Origin: Streptomyces sp. CMB-StM0423
GTDB taxonomy: Bacteria; Actinomycetota; Actinomycetes; Streptomycetales; Streptomycetaceae
Assembly (NCBI RefSeq): GCF_002847285.1
Contig: NZ_CP025407.1
Span: forward strand, 124,001 to 188,000
Length of the DNA stretch: 64,000 nt
Reading direction: 5' to 3'
Position numbers and translations under genes: made by a program. Each line of letters starts with the position of its first letter. Position 1 is the first letter of the stretch. The notes beneath the pieces are model-generated. The model had not been told where the DNA came from. It searched no databases and saw only the letters and a program-made list of their open reading frames with translations. This document shows positions 25,156 through 33,352 of this stretch, piece after piece.

Positions 25156-26538
25156 GTGTCCCCGCGCCCCTTCAGAGCCGTCACCGCCGCCGCGGCCCTA
25201 CTCGCCGCACTCGCCGCCTTCGCCGCCCCCGGCCCGTCCGCCGCCGCCGAGCCGGCCGCCGAGCCCGTACCCGCAACCGCCGCCGCCCCCGGCCCGCCGG
25301 TGCTCGACGTGAACTTCCCCGACCCCGACGTCGTCAAGGCGGGCGACACGTACCACGCCTACGCCACCAACGGCGCCGGCAAGAACATCCAGCACGCCAC
25401 CTCCACCGACCTCGCCTCCTGGTCGCCGGACGGCGCCGACGTACTGCCCCGCCTCGGCGACTGGGCAGTGCCGGACCGGGGGCTGGTCTGGGCGCCCGAA
25501 GTCTTCGACAACGGCGCCGGGTTCACCATGCACTACACCGCGCGCGACCGCGCCAGCGACAAGCAGTGCATCGGCGTCGCCCTGGCCGCCACCCCGGAAG
25601 GCCCCTTCGAGCCCGCCGGCCGCGGCCCGCTGGTCTGCCCCGAACGCCAGGGCGGCGCCATCGACGCCTCCAGTTACACCGAGGGCGGCCAGCGCTACAT
25701 GCTCTGGAAGAACGACGGCAACTGCTGCAGCACGGACACCTGGCTGTACGTCCAGCCCATGAACGCGAACGGCACCGTCGTCAGGGGCAAGCCCACGCCG
25801 CTCATCCGCCAGGACCGCGCCTGGGAGGGCAACGTCATCGAGGCGCCGACGCTCGTCAAGCGCGACGGCAGGTACGTACTGCTCTACTCCGCCTCGTTCT
25901 ACGACGGCAACCGCTACAAGACGGGCTACGCCGTCGCCGACCGCCTCACCGGCCCGTACACCAAGGTGGCCGACCCGCTGCTGAGCACCGACACCTTCGG
26001 CGGCGCCGTCCGCGGCCCCGGCGGCCAGGACGTCGTCACCGCCCCGGACGGGCGCGACCGGATCCTCTTCCACGGCTGGAGCGCGGACCGCTCGCGGCGC
26101 GCGATGTACGCGACGGGCATCGGCTGGGCGGACGGCCGTCCCGTGGTGGAGGGCAGCAAGGTCCTGTACCAGGCGGAGAACGCCGTCGTGAACAACGCGC
26201 GGATCCGCGACTCCGCCGGCGCGCACGACGGCGGCGCCGTCGGGCACATCGACTACGCGAACAGCTACGTGGAGTTCTCCGTCTTCGCCCCGGCCGCCGG
26301 CCACCGCACCCTCTCCGTCCGCTACGCCAACGGCTCCCTGGCCGACTCCGCCCCGGTGACCTCGTCGCACCTGCTCACCGTCGGCGGCAAGGCGGCCGGG
26401 AGCGTGGACTACCCCTTCACCGGCTGGGAGAAGTGGGCCACGGTCGACCAGCGGGTCCGGCTCGACGCGGGCTGGAACACGGTGCGCCTCGGCCGCGGCA
26501 CGTACTACGCCGAGCTCGACAGCATCGAGCTCACCTGA
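25156..26538 (+). CDS. Secreted GH43-family glycosidase with C-terminal carbohydrate-binding module
   Basis: The 460-residue protein has a Sec signal ending near AAAEPAAE. A five-bladed propeller follows (FPDPDVVKAGDTYHAYATN with the catalytic-base Asp, GLVWAPEVFDNG, and IEAPTLVKRDGRYVLLYSA with the general-acid Glu), as in GH43 arabinanases, arabinofuranosidases and xylosidases. From about residue 335 a CBM6/CBM35-like jelly roll begins with VLYQAENAVVNNARI. The GTG at 25156 follows GGAAGGAG. With the neighbouring rhamnosidase it fits degradation of rhamnogalacturonan side chains, but exact linkage specificity is not readable from sequence. Confidence 0.85.
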   Translation: MSPRPFRAVTAAAALLAALAAFAAPGPSAAAEPAAEPVPATAAAPGPPVLDVNFPDPDVVKAGDTYHAYATNGAGKNIQHATSTDLASWSPDGADVLPRLGDWAVPDRGLVWAPEVFDNGAGFTMHYTARDRASDKQCIGVALAATPEGPFEPAGRGPLVCPERQGGAIDASSYTEGGQRYMLWKNDGNCCSTDTWLYVQPMNANGTVVRGKPTPLIRQDRAWEGNVIEAPTLVKRDGRYVLLYSASFYDGNRYKTGYAVADRLTGPYTKVADPLLSTDTFGGAVRGPGGQDVVTAPDGRDRILFHGWSADRSRRAMYATGIGWADGRPVVEGSKVLYQAENAVVNNARIRDSAGAHDGGAVGHIDYANSYVEFSVFAPAAGHRTLSVRYANGSLADSAPVTSSHLLTVGGKAAGSVDYPFTGWEKWATVDQRVRLDAGWNTVRLGRGTYYAELDSIELT

Positions 26539-26557
26539 GGCACGGCGCCGGCCGCCC

Positions 26558-27337
26558 ATGACCGACACTGATCCGATGGAAGATCAGGTGCGCACGGTCA
26601 TGACGCTGGTCGACGACGTACTGGGCCCCGAGGTCGCCGGCGCCTACCTGCACGGCTCCGCCGTCCTCGGCGGGCTGCGCCCCGCCAGCGACGTGGACGT
26701 CCTCGTCGTCGCCCGCCGCTCGCTGACCGACGGCGAGCGGCGGGCGCTCCTCGACGGGCTGCTGCGGGTGTCCGGGTTCACCGGCGGGCTGCGCCCGGTG
26801 GAGCTGACGGTGGTCGTGGAGTCCGGGATCCGGCCGTGGCGCTACCCGCCGACCGGCGACTTCCTGTACGGGGAGTGGCTGCGCGAGGAGTTCGAGGCGG
26901 GCGGGCCGCCGCGGCCGGAGCCCATGCCCGACCTGGCGATCGTGCTCACGATGACGCTGGCCGGTGACCACGCGCTCGCGGGACCGCCGCCCGCGCGGGT
27001 GCTGGACCCGGTGCCGTTCGAGGACGTGGCCCGCGCCGCGACGGCCGGCATCCCGGAGCTGCTGGCCGGGGCGGACGGCGACACCCGCAACGTGCTGCTC
27101 ACCCTGGCCCGGATCTGGAGCACGCTGGCCACCGGGGAGATCCGCCCCAAGGACGCCGCCGCCGCGTGGGCGCTGGACCGGCTGCCGCCGGAGCACCAGC
27201 CGGTGCTGGAGTACGCGCGGGAGCTGTATCTCGGCAGCCGGTACGCGGAGGAGAGCTGGACCGAGGAGCTGAGGGCCGCGGTGCGTCCGCACACGGAGTA
27301 CGTGGTCGCCGAGATCGGGAAGCTGTCCCGGCCCTGA
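26558..27337 (+). CDS. AadA-like aminoglycoside nucleotidyltransferase-fold protein
   Basis: The 259-residue protein has the polymerase-beta-type nucleotidyltransferase signature AYLHGSAVLGGLRPASDVDVLVV (Gly33-Ser34, metal-binding Asp45 and Asp47). A C-terminal helical domain follows with LLTLARIWSTLATGEIRPKDAAAAWAL, the pattern of ANT(3'')/ANT(9)-type spectinomycin and streptomycin adenylyltransferases. The motifs PPTGDFLYGEWLREEFEAG and LAIVLTMTLAGDHALAGPP also match that family. It may confer aminoglycoside resistance or modify an unknown metabolite. It lies 19 bases after the GH43 gene, possibly by read-through, with no functional link. The start at 26558 is the first ATG; ATG 26576 is an alternative. 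Confidence 0.85.
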   Translation: MTDTDPMEDQVRTVMTLVDDVLGPEVAGAYLHGSAVLGGLRPASDVDVLVVARRSLTDGERRALLDGLLRVSGFTGGLRPVELTVVVESGIRPWRYPPTGDFLYGEWLREEFEAGGPPRPEPMPDLAIVLTMTLAGDHALAGPPPARVLDPVPFEDVARAATAGIPELLAGADGDTRNVLLTLARIWSTLATGEIRPKDAAAAWALDRLPPEHQPVLEYARELYLGSRYAEESWTEELRAAVRPHTEYVVAEIGKLSRP

Positions 27338-27353
27338 CCGCACGCCGGCTGTC

Positions 27354-28112
27354 TCAACTCCGGCGGTGGCTGCCCGGGGTGGTGCCGTAGGCGCGGCGGT
27401 AGACGTCGATGAAGGCGCTCGCCGAGGACCAGCCGCAGCGGTGCGCGACCGTCGTCACCGGCACGTCGTCGGCGAGCAGCCGCAGCGCGTGGTAAAGGCG
27501 CACCTGCGTGCGCCACTGCGGGAACGTCATGCCCGTCTCGCGGCGAAAGAGGCGGCTGAGCGTCCGCTCCCCCGCGCCCGCGGCCCGGCCCAGGACGGCC
27601 AGCGTGCGCTGGTCGGCGGGGTCTGCGTACAGCACGTCGCAGACGGCGGCGAGCCGCGGGTCCGCGGGCGCGGGCAGCGGCACCGGCTGCCCCGCGGCGC
27701 CGGCTGCGGCGGCGGCGCGCAGCCGGTCCAGCAGGACGGTGTGCAGCCGCTGCCGCTCGGCGGTCTCGTCGTACGGGTCGCGGGTGCAGGCGAGGATCAG
27801 CTCGCGCAGCAGCGGGCTGACGGCCAGGACGGCGGGCGCGCCGAGCCCGAGGGGGTCGGTGGCGGCGGGTACGCCGATGAGGTGCAGGTCGAGCCGGCCG
27901 TACGCGCGGTGGGCGTGGACGCAGCCCGCGGGCACCCACAGCGCACGGGTGCCGGGCGCGAACCAGGTGCCCGCGTCGGTGGTGACGGCGAGCACGCCGG
28001 CGCCGGCGTAGACGAGTTGGTGATCGTCGTGCCGGTGCGCGTCGATGCGCGCGCCCGCGGCCAGCGTCGTGGCCCGGGTGGGCGCCTCGGGGGTGTGGCG
28101 GATATCCGGCAT
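27354..28112 (-). CDS. AraC-family regulator with N-terminal cupin
   Basis: The 252-residue protein has a cupin sensor (IDAHRHDDHQLVYAGAGVLAVTTDAGTWFAPGTRALWVPAGCVHAHRAYG, residues 24-73) and a C-terminal AraC double helix-turn-helix (TLAVLGRAAGAGERTLSRLFRRETGMTFPQWRTQVRL, and VTTVAHRCGWSSASAFIDVYRRAYGTTPG). Its start is only 54 bp from the divergent MFS gene. In actinomycetes this regulator is commonly paired with Fsr-like transporters and represses or activates them in response to the pump substrate. Confidence 0.9.
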   Translation of the reverse strand: MPDIRHTPEAPTRATTLAAGARIDAHRHDDHQLVYAGAGVLAVTTDAGTWFAPGTRALWVPAGCVHAHRAYGRLDLHLIGVPAATDPLGLGAPAVLAVSPLLRELILACTRDPYDETAERQRLHTVLLDRLRAAAAAGAAGQPVPLPAPADPRLAAVCDVLYADPADQRTLAVLGRAAGAGERTLSRLFRRETGMTFPQWRTQVRLYHALRLLADDVPVTTVAHRCGWSSASAFIDVYRRAYGTTPGSHRRS

Positions 28113-28165
28113 CGATTGGCACTTTATCGGAAGTTCGCCACGGGCGACTCGGTGACGATCGGGGG

Positions 28166-29338
28166 ATGCCCGAGCCCCGCGCCGCCCGCTTCCGGCAGCT
28201 GACCCTGCTGTCCGTGGGGCACGCCTGCGTCGACGTGTACCAGGGGGCGGTGGCGGCGCTGGTGCCGTTGTTCGTCGCCGAGCGGGCGTACTCGTACGCC
28301 GCGGCCTCGGGGGTGGTGCTGGCGGCCTCGCTGCTGTCGTCGGTGGTGCAGCCGCTGTTCGGGGTGGTGACGGACCGGCGGCCGCTGCCGTGGCTGCTGC
28401 CGGTGAGCACGCTGGCGGCCGGCGCGGGGGTGGCGCTGGCCGGGGTCTCCGGCTCGTACGCCGTGACGCTCGCGGTGGTCGCGCTGTCGGGCATCGGGGT
28501 GGCCGCGTACCACCCGGAGGCGGCGCGGGTCGCGCGGCGGGCGAGCGCGGGCAGCCACACGGCGATGGGCTGGTTCTCCCTCGGCGGCAACCTGGGCTTC
28601 GCCACCGCTCCCCCGCTGGTGGCCGCCGTCGTCGCGGCCGGCGGGCTGCGGGCCTCGCCGCTGCTGGTGCTGCCGGCGCTGGCGGGGGCGGCGCTGTGCG
28701 CCGCGGCGCTGCGCGGGCTGCGGCCGTACGCGCCGGCGGAGACGGCGGACGGCGCGGGCCCGGCGGGGATACCCGGGGGCCGGGACGACTGGCCCTCCTT
28801 CGCGCGGCTGACCGGGGCGGTGGTCTGCCGTTCCGTGGTGTTCGTAGGACTGAGCGCGTTCGTCTCGCTGTACGTGCCCGGGCGCACGGCGGGCGGGACG
28901 GCGGCGGGCACGGCGGCGCTGTTCGTGCTCTATCTGGGCGGCGCGGTGGGCACGGTCGCGGGCGGGCGGCTGGCCTCCCGGTTCGGGCGGCTGCCGGTGG
29001 TGCGGTGGTCGTACGCGCTGTCCTGCCCGGCGGTCGCCGGGGTGGTGTTCGTGCCGGGGCCCGCGGTCTACGTCTTCGTGGCCCTCACCTCCGCCGGCCT
29101 GTACGTGCCCTTCTCGCTGCACATCACGCTCGGCCAGGACTACCTGCCCCGGCACGTCGGCACCGCGGGCGGCGTCACGCTGGGTCTCGCCGTGAGCGCG
29201 GGCGGGCTGGCCAGCCCGGTCATCGGCGTGCTCGCGGACGCGACGTCGCTGACCGCGGCGCTCAGCCCGCTCATCGCCCTGCCGGCGGTGGGGCTGCTGC
29301 TCCTGGGGCCGCTGCGCGAGCCGGGGGCACCCCGCTGA
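28166..29338 (+). CDS. Fsr-like MFS efflux transporter
   Basis: The 390-residue membrane protein resembles fosmidomycin-resistance-type MFS pumps: the opening LTLLSVGHACVDVYQGAVAALVPLFVAERAYSYAAAS, then GIGVAAYHPEAARVARRASAGSHTAMGWFSLGGNLGF with the hallmark YHPE segment, and the late motif HITLGQDYLPRHVGTAGGVTLGLAVSAGGL. It has about twelve helices with a Gly/Ala-rich cytoplasmic loop in the middle. It probably exports a toxic small molecule by proton antiport. It is divergent from the AraC regulator across 54 bp and ends at a strong hairpin terminator. Confidence 0.88.
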   Translation: MPEPRAARFRQLTLLSVGHACVDVYQGAVAALVPLFVAERAYSYAAASGVVLAASLLSSVVQPLFGVVTDRRPLPWLLPVSTLAAGAGVALAGVSGSYAVTLAVVALSGIGVAAYHPEAARVARRASAGSHTAMGWFSLGGNLGFATAPPLVAAVVAAGGLRASPLLVLPALAGAALCAAALRGLRPYAPAETADGAGPAGIPGGRDDWPSFARLTGAVVCRSVVFVGLSAFVSLYVPGRTAGGTAAGTAALFVLYLGGAVGTVAGGRLASRFGRLPVVRWSYALSCPAVAGVVFVPGPAVYVFVALTSAGLYVPFSLHITLGQDYLPRHVGTAGGVTLGLAVSAGGLASPVIGVLADATSLTAALSPLIALPAVGLLLLGPLREPGAPR

Positions 29339-29402
29339 ACCGCCGCCGCCCGCCGGGCAGTCGGGCGGTGCGCGCACGCCGGGAGCGGCGGCCGGGCGAC
29401 TG

Positions 29403-29433
29403 TCACGGGCCGGGCCACTCCCCCGGCCCGTGA
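29403..29433 (+). terminator. Perfect hairpin terminator after the Fsr-like gene
   Basis: TCACGGGCCGGG (29403-29414) pairs perfectly with CCCGGCCCGTGA (29422-29433) around a 7-base loop. It separates the MFS gene from the iron-regulated operon, whose iron box begins four bases later. No T-tract is present. Confidence 0.75.
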
Positions 29434-29436
29434 TAG

Positions 29437-29455
29437 TTAGGTTAGCCTAACCTTC
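29437..29455. promoter_or_regulatory. DmdR/IdeR-type iron box
   Basis: TTAGGTTAGCCTAACCTTC matches the 19-bp actinobacterial iron-box consensus TTAGGTTAGGCTCACCTAA at 15 positions and contains a nearly perfect AGGTTAG-C-CTAACCT palindrome. It directly abuts the start codon of the siderophore-binding lipoprotein gene, so iron-loaded repressor bound here would occlude both promoter and ribosome binding site. Confidence 0.85.
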
Positions 29456-30511
29456 ATGCTGATACGCGACAGCCGTCACCGGCCACGCCCCGACGTCGCC
29501 CACCCCACCCGCCGCGGCCTGCTCGCCGCCGGCGGCGCGCTCGGCCTCGGCGCCGTGCTCGCCGCCTGCGGCGACGACTCCGGCTCCGGCGGACCGGACT
29601 CCGGTGCCGCGGGCGGCACTTGGCGCTTCGAGGACGACCGCGGCGAGGTCGCGAAGGCCGGCCGTACCCCCGAGCGCATCGTCGGCTACGTCGCGTCGGC
29701 CGCCGCGCTGCACGACTTCGGCATCGAGTGCACCGGCGTCTTCGGCCCGACCACGACGCCCGACGGCGAGCGCGACCTCCAGGCCGGCGACCTCGACGTG
29801 GCCGGCCTGACCGTCCTCGGCAACAGCTACGGCCAGTTCAACGTCGAGAAGTACGCCTCGCTGCAGCCGGAGCTGCTGGTCACCAACATGCAGGAGCCGC
29901 CGGTGCTCTGGTACGTACCGGAGGAGAGCACCGAGGAGATCACCTCCCTCGCCCCCGCCGTCGGCATCCGCACCTCCGGCACCTCCCTCAAGGCCGCCAT
30001 CGGGCGCTACGCGGAGCTGGCCGCGGCGCTCGGCGCCGACCTTCAGGCCGAGAAGGTCGTGCGCGCCGAGTCCCGTTTCGAGCAGGCGTCGCAGACCCTG
30101 GCCAAGACCGCGGAGGACCGCCGCGGCCTGAAGGTACTCGCCGTCTCCGCCAGCACCGAGATGCTCTACGCCGCCGTCGCCCGGGACTTCGGCGACCTGC
30201 GTTACTACGAGGAACTCGGCGTCGAGTTCGTCACGCTCGACAACGCCGGCGACCGCGGCTTCTGGGAGGAGTCGAGCTGGGAGACCGCCGGCCGGTACCG
30301 CGCCGACGTCGTCATGGTCGACCGGCGCACCGGCAACCTCCAGCCGCACCAACTCGCGGAGTCCAAGCCGACCTGGCGCCGGCTGCCCGCGGTCGCCGCC
30401 GGGCAGGTGATCCCGTGGCAGAGCGAGGCGCACCACAGCTACGCCGGCCACGCGCCGCTCATGGAGGCGCTGGCCGACGCCCTGCGCGACGCGAAGCAGG
30501 TGGTCCGGTGA
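29456..30511 (+). CDS. Iron-siderophore ABC transporter substrate-binding lipoprotein (DesE/CchF-like)
   Basis: The 351-residue protein has a twin-arginine lipoprotein signal (TRRGLLAAGGALGLGAVLAACGDD; lipobox Cys near residue 41). A class III periplasmic-binding fold typical of Fe-hydroxamate receptors follows (ERIVGYVASAAALHDFGIECTGVF, ELLVTNMQ, and an end segment QVIPWQSEAHHSYAGHAPLMEALADAL). It captures ferric siderophore for an ABC permease that is not in this window. It lies directly behind an iron box and overlaps the next gene by four bases, the same order as the desE-desF pair of desferrioxamine loci, which makes ferrioxamine a plausible ligand. Confidence 0.88.
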   Translation: MLIRDSRHRPRPDVAHPTRRGLLAAGGALGLGAVLAACGDDSGSGGPDSGAAGGTWRFEDDRGEVAKAGRTPERIVGYVASAAALHDFGIECTGVFGPTTTPDGERDLQAGDLDVAGLTVLGNSYGQFNVEKYASLQPELLVTNMQEPPVLWYVPEESTEEITSLAPAVGIRTSGTSLKAAIGRYAELAAALGADLQAEKVVRAESRFEQASQTLAKTAEDRRGLKVLAVSASTEMLYAAVARDFGDLRYYEELGVEFVTLDNAGDRGFWEESSWETAGRYRADVVMVDRRTGNLQPHQLAESKPTWRRLPAVAAGQVIPWQSEAHHSYAGHAPLMEALADALRDAKQVVR

Positions 30512-31332
30512 GCACCGCGACCGTCGCCCCGTTCCGCTTCTTCGACATCGTCGTGGCCGGCGTCGAGCGCCTGTCGCCCACCATGATCCGGGTCGCGTTC
30601 TCGGGTCCCGCGCTGGCCTCGATGGAATCCGCGGGCCGCGACCAGCGCATCAAGCTGTTCTTCCCGCACCCCGGCCAGGACGCGCCCGTGATGCCGGACG
30701 ACGACGGCAGCAACTGGTACCCGGCCTGGCAGGCGCTCGACCCCGCGGTGCGCGGCATCATGCGCACGTACACCACGCGCAGCCTCACCCGCGGCCCCGA
30801 CCGGCTCGCGGTCGACTTCGCCGTGCACGGCGAGACCGGCGCCGGCTCCCGCTGGGCGCTGCACGCCGCCCCCGGCGACCGGCTCAGCGTGCTGGCTCCG
30901 ATCGTCGCGGAGAACGTGGCGTACGACTTCCGTCCGCCGGCCGGCACCGACTGGCTGCTGGTCACCGCCGACGAGACCGCGCTGCCCGCCGTCGCCGGCA
31001 TCTTCGCGGCGCTGCCCGCGGACGTGCCCGTCCGCGCCTGGATCGAGGTGGCCGACGCCGGCGACCGGCTGGCGCCGGCGACCGCGGCGGACGCGGCGGT
31101 CACCTGGCTCGTACGCGGCGAGGACGCGCCGGTGGAGGAGGCCCTGCGGGCCGCGGAGCTGCCCGGGGGTACGCCGTACGCCTGGGTCGCCGGGGAGTCG
31201 GCGACGGTCAGGGCGGTGCGGCGCCATCTGGTGCGCGAACGGGGCTTCGACCGCCGGGCGGTGACGTTCTCCGGCTACTGGCGCCGCGGCACCACCGAGG
31301 ACCAGTTGCTGGCCGCGGCGGAGTCCGCCTGA
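30508..31332 (+). CDS. Siderophore-interacting FAD-binding reductase (DesF/ViuB-like)
   Basis: The 274-residue flavoprotein belongs to the siderophore-interacting protein family, which reduces ferric siderophores in the cytosol to release iron. Visible features are the N-terminal beta-barrel (FFDIVVAGVERLSPTMIRVAFSG), the flavin-binding motif RTYTTRSLTRGPDRLAVDFAVHG, the GSRWALHAAPGDRLSVLAPI turn, and the C-terminal AWVAGESATVRAVRRHLVRERGFDRRAVTFSGYWRRG. The GTG start overlaps the upstream stop by four bases, so uptake receptor and reductase are translationally coupled and share iron-box control. Confidence 0.92.
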   Translation: MSTATVAPFRFFDIVVAGVERLSPTMIRVAFSGPALASMESAGRDQRIKLFFPHPGQDAPVMPDDDGSNWYPAWQALDPAVRGIMRTYTTRSLTRGPDRLAVDFAVHGETGAGSRWALHAAPGDRLSVLAPIVAENVAYDFRPPAGTDWLLVTADETALPAVAGIFAALPADVPVRAWIEVADAGDRLAPATAADAAVTWLVRGEDAPVEEALRAAELPGGTPYAWVAGESATVRAVRRHLVRERGFDRRAVTFSGYWRRGTTEDQLLAAAESA

Positions 31333-31396
31333 CGGCGGCGGGCCGCCGGGGCGTAATCCGGTGGCGGCGCGCGGGGCACTGGGGCAGGGTGCGTCC

Positions 31397-31780
31397 ATGA
31401 CCTCGGTGGTGCTGAACATCGCGATCGACTGTGCCGACGCCTACGGGCTGTCGCTCTTCTGGAGCAAGGTGACCGGCAGCCCGGTCCATCCGGAGGACGG
31501 ACCGGGCTCGCCGGAGACGCAGGTACTCCTGCCCGAGGGGCCGGTGCTGCACTTCAACCAGGTGCCGGAGCGGAAGACCGGCAAGAACCGGATCCATCTG
31601 TGCCTGCGCCCGGAAACCGGGCGCGAGGAGGAGGTCGAGCGGCTGCTCGGCCTCGGCGCGTCCTTCGTCGCCGACCACCGCAACCCGGACGGCACCGGCT
31701 GGGCCGTCCTCGCCGACCCCGAGGGCAACGAGTTCTGCGTGCTGCGCAGCGCCGCCGAGCGGGCGGCGACGCAGCCCTGA
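31397..31780 (+). CDS. VOC-family (glyoxalase-like) protein
   Basis: The 127-residue single-domain protein has the vicinal-oxygen-chelate fold pattern (TSVVLNIAIDCADAYGLSLFWSKVTG, VLHFNQVPERKTGKNRIHLCL, and GTGWAVLADPEGNEFCVLRS, the last being the signature C-terminal metal-site region). Such proteins include glyoxalases, dioxygenases and antibiotic-binding proteins; small solo members of this subtype are usually uncharacterised. It follows the siderophore reductase by 64 bp but is not obviously linked to iron. It converges with the DHA2 exporter gene. Confidence 0.85.
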   Translation: MTSVVLNIAIDCADAYGLSLFWSKVTGSPVHPEDGPGSPETQVLLPEGPVLHFNQVPERKTGKNRIHLCLRPETGREEEVERLLGLGASFVADHRNPDGTGWAVLADPEGNEFCVLRSAAERAATQP

Positions 31781-31796
31781 CCCGCCGCCGTACGCC

Positions 31797-33305
31797 TCAG
31801 CCGTCGGCGTCCTCCGCGCCGATCGGGCGCAGGTGCCGCAGCAGTACGGCGGCCAGCACCGCGAGGCCGGCACAGACCAGGGCGGCGGCCACGGCGACGG
31901 CGGTCATCCCGGAGCCGAAGGCCGCGTGGGCGGCGTCGAGCAGCTCGCCGCGGAGCCGTTCCGGCAGCGCGACGGCCGCCGCGTCGGCGTCGGCGAGGGA
32001 CTCCCCCGCCCGCTCCGGCGCCCCCGCGGGGAGGTCGAACCCGGAGGCGTAGACGGCGGCGCCGAGGCTGCCGAAGACGGCGACGCCCAGCGAGATGCCC
32101 ATCTCGCCGCTGCTCTCCGCGGTGGCCGAGGCGGAGCCCGCCTTCTCCGGGGGCGCGCTGCCCACGATGAGGTTCAGCCCCAGCGCCCCGACCGGCGCGG
32201 CGCCGAGGAAGCCCAGCGTGAACCCGATCACCAGCGGTACGAGGTCGTCGCTGACGGCCACGTACACGAACCCGGCCGCGGAGACCGCCAGGCCCGCGCC
32301 GACCACGACCGCCGGGCGGACCGTTCGCGCCACCACCGGCGCCAGCAGGGAGCCGGCGACCAGCGCCAGCGCCGGCGGCGCCATCCAGAACCCGGCCTTC
32401 AGCGGCGAGAAGCCCTCGATCATCTGGAGGTGCTGGCTGAAGAAGAAGTAACTGCCGCCCTGCACGAGCATCGTGAACAGCAGCACCACCAGCGCCGCGG
32501 AGAACGACCGGTTGCGGAACAGCCGCAGGTCGAGCAGCGGTTCTGCCAGCCGGAGCTGGCGGCGGGCGAAGGCGTAGCCGAAGGCGAGCCCGGCGGCGAC
32601 GGCCAGGGCCGCCCGCGCGTCCGGCTCGTCGGCCAGCTCCTTCAGCCCGTACACCAGCGGGATGACCGTCAGCAGCGACAGCCCGACGCTCGCCGGGTCC
32701 AGCCGCCCGCCACCCTCGCCGCCCGACTCCGGCAGCAGCGGCCTGGCCGTGAGCACCAGCAGCAGCGCCACCGGCACGCCGAGCAGGAAGACCGAGCCCC
32801 ACCAGAAGTTCTCCAGCATCACCCCGCCGACGACCGGGCCGAGCGCCGCGCCGCCCATGAAGCAGGCGGTGAACACGCCGATGGCCAGGGCACGCTGGCG
32901 TGCGTCGGTGAACATGGTGCCGACCAGGGCCAGCGCCGAGGGCGCGAGCGCGGAGGCCGAGACGCCGAGCAGGATGCGGGCGGCGATGAGCATCTCCGCG
33001 CTGACGGCGTACGCGGCGAGCACCGACGCGGCGCCGAAGGCGGCCGCGCCGACGGTGAGCAGCCGGCGCCGGCCGATCCGGTCGCCCAGGGTGCCCATGG
33101 TGATGAGGAAGCCGGCCATCATGAACCCGTACACGTCCATGATCCACAGGACTTGGGTGGGGGACGGCTCCAGATCCGCGGTCAGATGCGGCAGCGCGAG
33201 GTAGAGCACGCTGTTGTCGACCGAGGCGAGCAGCATGGGCAGGGCGAGGACGCTCAGGCCGAGCCATGCCCGGGGCCCGGCCTTCGTGGCGGTGGTCGTG
33301 GTCAT
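31797..33305 (-). CDS. DHA2-family MFS drug exporter (14-helix, EmrB/QacA type)
   Basis: The 502-residue membrane protein shows the DHA2 opening LGLSVLALPMLLASVDNSVLYLALPHLTADLEPSPTQVLWIMD, motif A GTLGDRIGRRRLLTVGAAAFG, and about fourteen hydrophobic helices. The loop near residues 385-395 (GSAPPEKAGSASATAESSGEMGISLGVA) is also typical. It probably exports drugs or dyes with proton antiport. It is divergent by 47 bp from an AfsR-like regulator, which is the likely controller or a neighbour sharing its promoter region. Length is normal, in contrast to the decayed DHA2 gene at 15-16 kb. Confidence 0.92.
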   Translation of the reverse strand: MTTTTATKAGPRAWLGLSVLALPMLLASVDNSVLYLALPHLTADLEPSPTQVLWIMDVYGFMMAGFLITMGTLGDRIGRRRLLTVGAAAFGAASVLAAYAVSAEMLIAARILLGVSASALAPSALALVGTMFTDARQRALAIGVFTACFMGGAALGPVVGGVMLENFWWGSVFLLGVPVALLLVLTARPLLPESGGEGGGRLDPASVGLSLLTVIPLVYGLKELADEPDARAALAVAAGLAFGYAFARRQLRLAEPLLDLRLFRNRSFSAALVVLLFTMLVQGGSYFFFSQHLQMIEGFSPLKAGFWMAPPALALVAGSLLAPVVARTVRPAVVVGAGLAVSAAGFVYVAVSDDLVPLVIGFTLGFLGAAPVGALGLNLIVGSAPPEKAGSASATAESSGEMGISLGVAVFGSLGAAVYASGFDLPAGAPERAGESLADADAAAVALPERLRGELLDAAHAAFGSGMTAVAVAAALVCAGLAVLAAVLLRHLRPIGAEDADG

Positions 33306-33352
33306 GGGTTCACGGTCGCCGCGCGGTGTTCGGGTTTGCTTATGGTGGTGTC

